In this document: one piece after another, positions 34,949 to 35,328 of the stretch
Layout of the letters: the number at the start of each line of letters is the position of its first letter
How positions within the stretch are numbered: the stretch's first letter is position 1
From: Rhodobacter sp.
GTDB lineage: Bacteria > Pseudomonadota > Alphaproteobacteria > Rhodobacterales > Rhodobacteraceae
NCBI GenBank assembly: GCA_022824145.1
Contig: JAJEAY010000221.1
Span: 1 to 35,328, forward strand
DNA: 35,328 nt
Direction: 5' to 3'
Made by a program: the position numbers and the translations under genes
The notes under the pieces: generated by a model
Databases searched by the model: none
What the model was told of the DNA's origin: nothing
Seen by the model: the letters and a program-made list of their open reading frames with translations, nothing else

Positions 34949-35260
34949 CTCGTTCTTCCCTTGTTGGTTGGCTTCGCTTCAGGCGGCCGCTGCCAATCTT
35001 CCCAAGCCTCTGGCTCGAACCGCAAGTACATGACCCTTCCAAATTCGGGCGGAACACGAATGTCGGGAATGGCCGGGCAATGGAAGGTCTTGCCCTTTTG
35101 GTAACCGGATTCCGATCCGCAACGGCTAAGGGTACGCGTAATCGAACGCTAGACCGCATGGCCGATCAATGCAAACAGTTTCTAGTGCAGGGCTATTTTT
35201 TTGTCCGCCCGGTGATTTTTCGGCTGGCCATTCCGTTTTCTCTGTGGCAACGTGCCTTCC
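34949..35260. promoter_or_regulatory. Divergent intergenic region
   Basis: This 312-base gap separates the binding-protein gene (-) from a putative gene starting at 35261 (+). It should hold both promoters. I find no strong inverted repeat or clear -35/-10 pair in it; an open frame running through it on + has no coding character. Confidence 0.4.
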
Positions 35261-35328
35261 ATGGTGATTCCCGCGCCCCCTGATTCGTCCATCGACCTGA
35301 GCGCTGTCACGGTGCGGCCGACCAATGG
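35261..35328 (+). CDS. Possible start of a GntR-type regulator gene (3' end outside window)
   Basis: An ATG at 35261 opens a frame that stays open to the last base: MVIPAPPDSSIDLSAVTVRP, then TN. Several FadR-type GntR regulators begin with a short leader ending in a V-x-R-x-x-N/G-F-like stretch just before the winged helix. A regulator divergent from a binding-protein gene would be normal. With only 22 codons and a weak ribosome-binding site this is a guess. Confidence 0.3.
   Translation, partial: MVIPAPPDSSIDLSAVTVRPTN

Noticed and set aside
34909-35283. A 124-codon + strand frame at the right end
   Set aside because: It runs antisense to the binding-protein start and through the divergent promoter, with no coding character.
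1-35328. Search by eye for rRNA, tRNA, CRISPR arrays, tandem repeats and intact transposases
   Set aside because: No T-loop consensus, spaced direct repeats or transposase motifs were found. This was a visual scan, so a covariance-model search would be more reliable.

Overview
The window is chromosomal DNA of a GC-rich alphaproteobacterium. A Rhodobacteraceae (Roseobacter-type) host is my best inference. It rests on the TRAP transporter, the tightly overlapping ATGA/GTGA operons, the grxC (CGYC) plus nitrilase-type hydrolase pair, and a BioC/NDUFAF5-like methyltransferase of the type common in that family. I see no rRNA, tRNA, CRISPR array or intact insertion sequence.

Positions 1-20031 hold a dense accessory catabolic cluster. 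It opens with the 3' end of iorA, iorB and a racemase-fold protein (+ strand). A complete TRAP transporter follows (dctP-dctQ-dctM, - strand), with a strong stem-loop between dctP and dctQ. Next come an opine-type dehydrogenase and a 3-hydroxyacyl-CoA dehydrogenase (+). A seven-gene - strand operon runs from a recognisable promoter at 17903-17932 down to 8650: tautomerase/SnoaL fusion, hyuB, hyuA, isochorismatase-fold protein, isocitrate-lyase/PEP-mutase-family lyase, FAD oxidoreductase, and a quinone-oxidoreductase/HisC-type aminotransferase fusion. Divergent from it are leuC-like and leuD-like genes (+). Together they suggest uptake of a small anionic, probably nitrogen-containing compound. 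Its ring or lactam would be opened by HyuAB, with nitrogen handled by the aminotransferase or opine dehydrogenase. A hydratase (LeuCD-like) followed by a C-C lyase would then cleave a branched dicarboxylate, and a 2-oxoacid could be oxidised by IorAB. No substrate can be assigned from sequence alone. Two enzymes (racemase fold and isochorismatase fold) lack the family's catalytic cysteines, which points to unusual chemistry.

Positions 20032-21361 are a decayed stretch. It contains the 3' end of a glycine-betaine-type binding protein gene and possibly a regulator remnant. Positions 21362-27001 hold mostly housekeeping-type genes: L,D-transpeptidase, ferrochelatase, methyltransferase, glutaredoxin 3, a carbon-nitrogen hydrolase and a polyol dehydrogenase. 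Long non-coding or degenerate gaps lie between some of them. Base composition looks visibly less GC-rich here than in the first 20 kb; this is by eye, not computed.

Positions 27703-33021 look like a small defence island. A two-gene hamA/hamB-like module (DUF1837-type putative nuclease plus a 1,092-residue Ski2-like helicase, Hachiman/AbpAB type) lies next to an unrecognised exported protein. The window ends with an orphan peptide-type ABC substrate-binding protein gene (33353-34948). Its permease genes are not downstream; the defence module is there instead. A divergent gene starts at the right edge.
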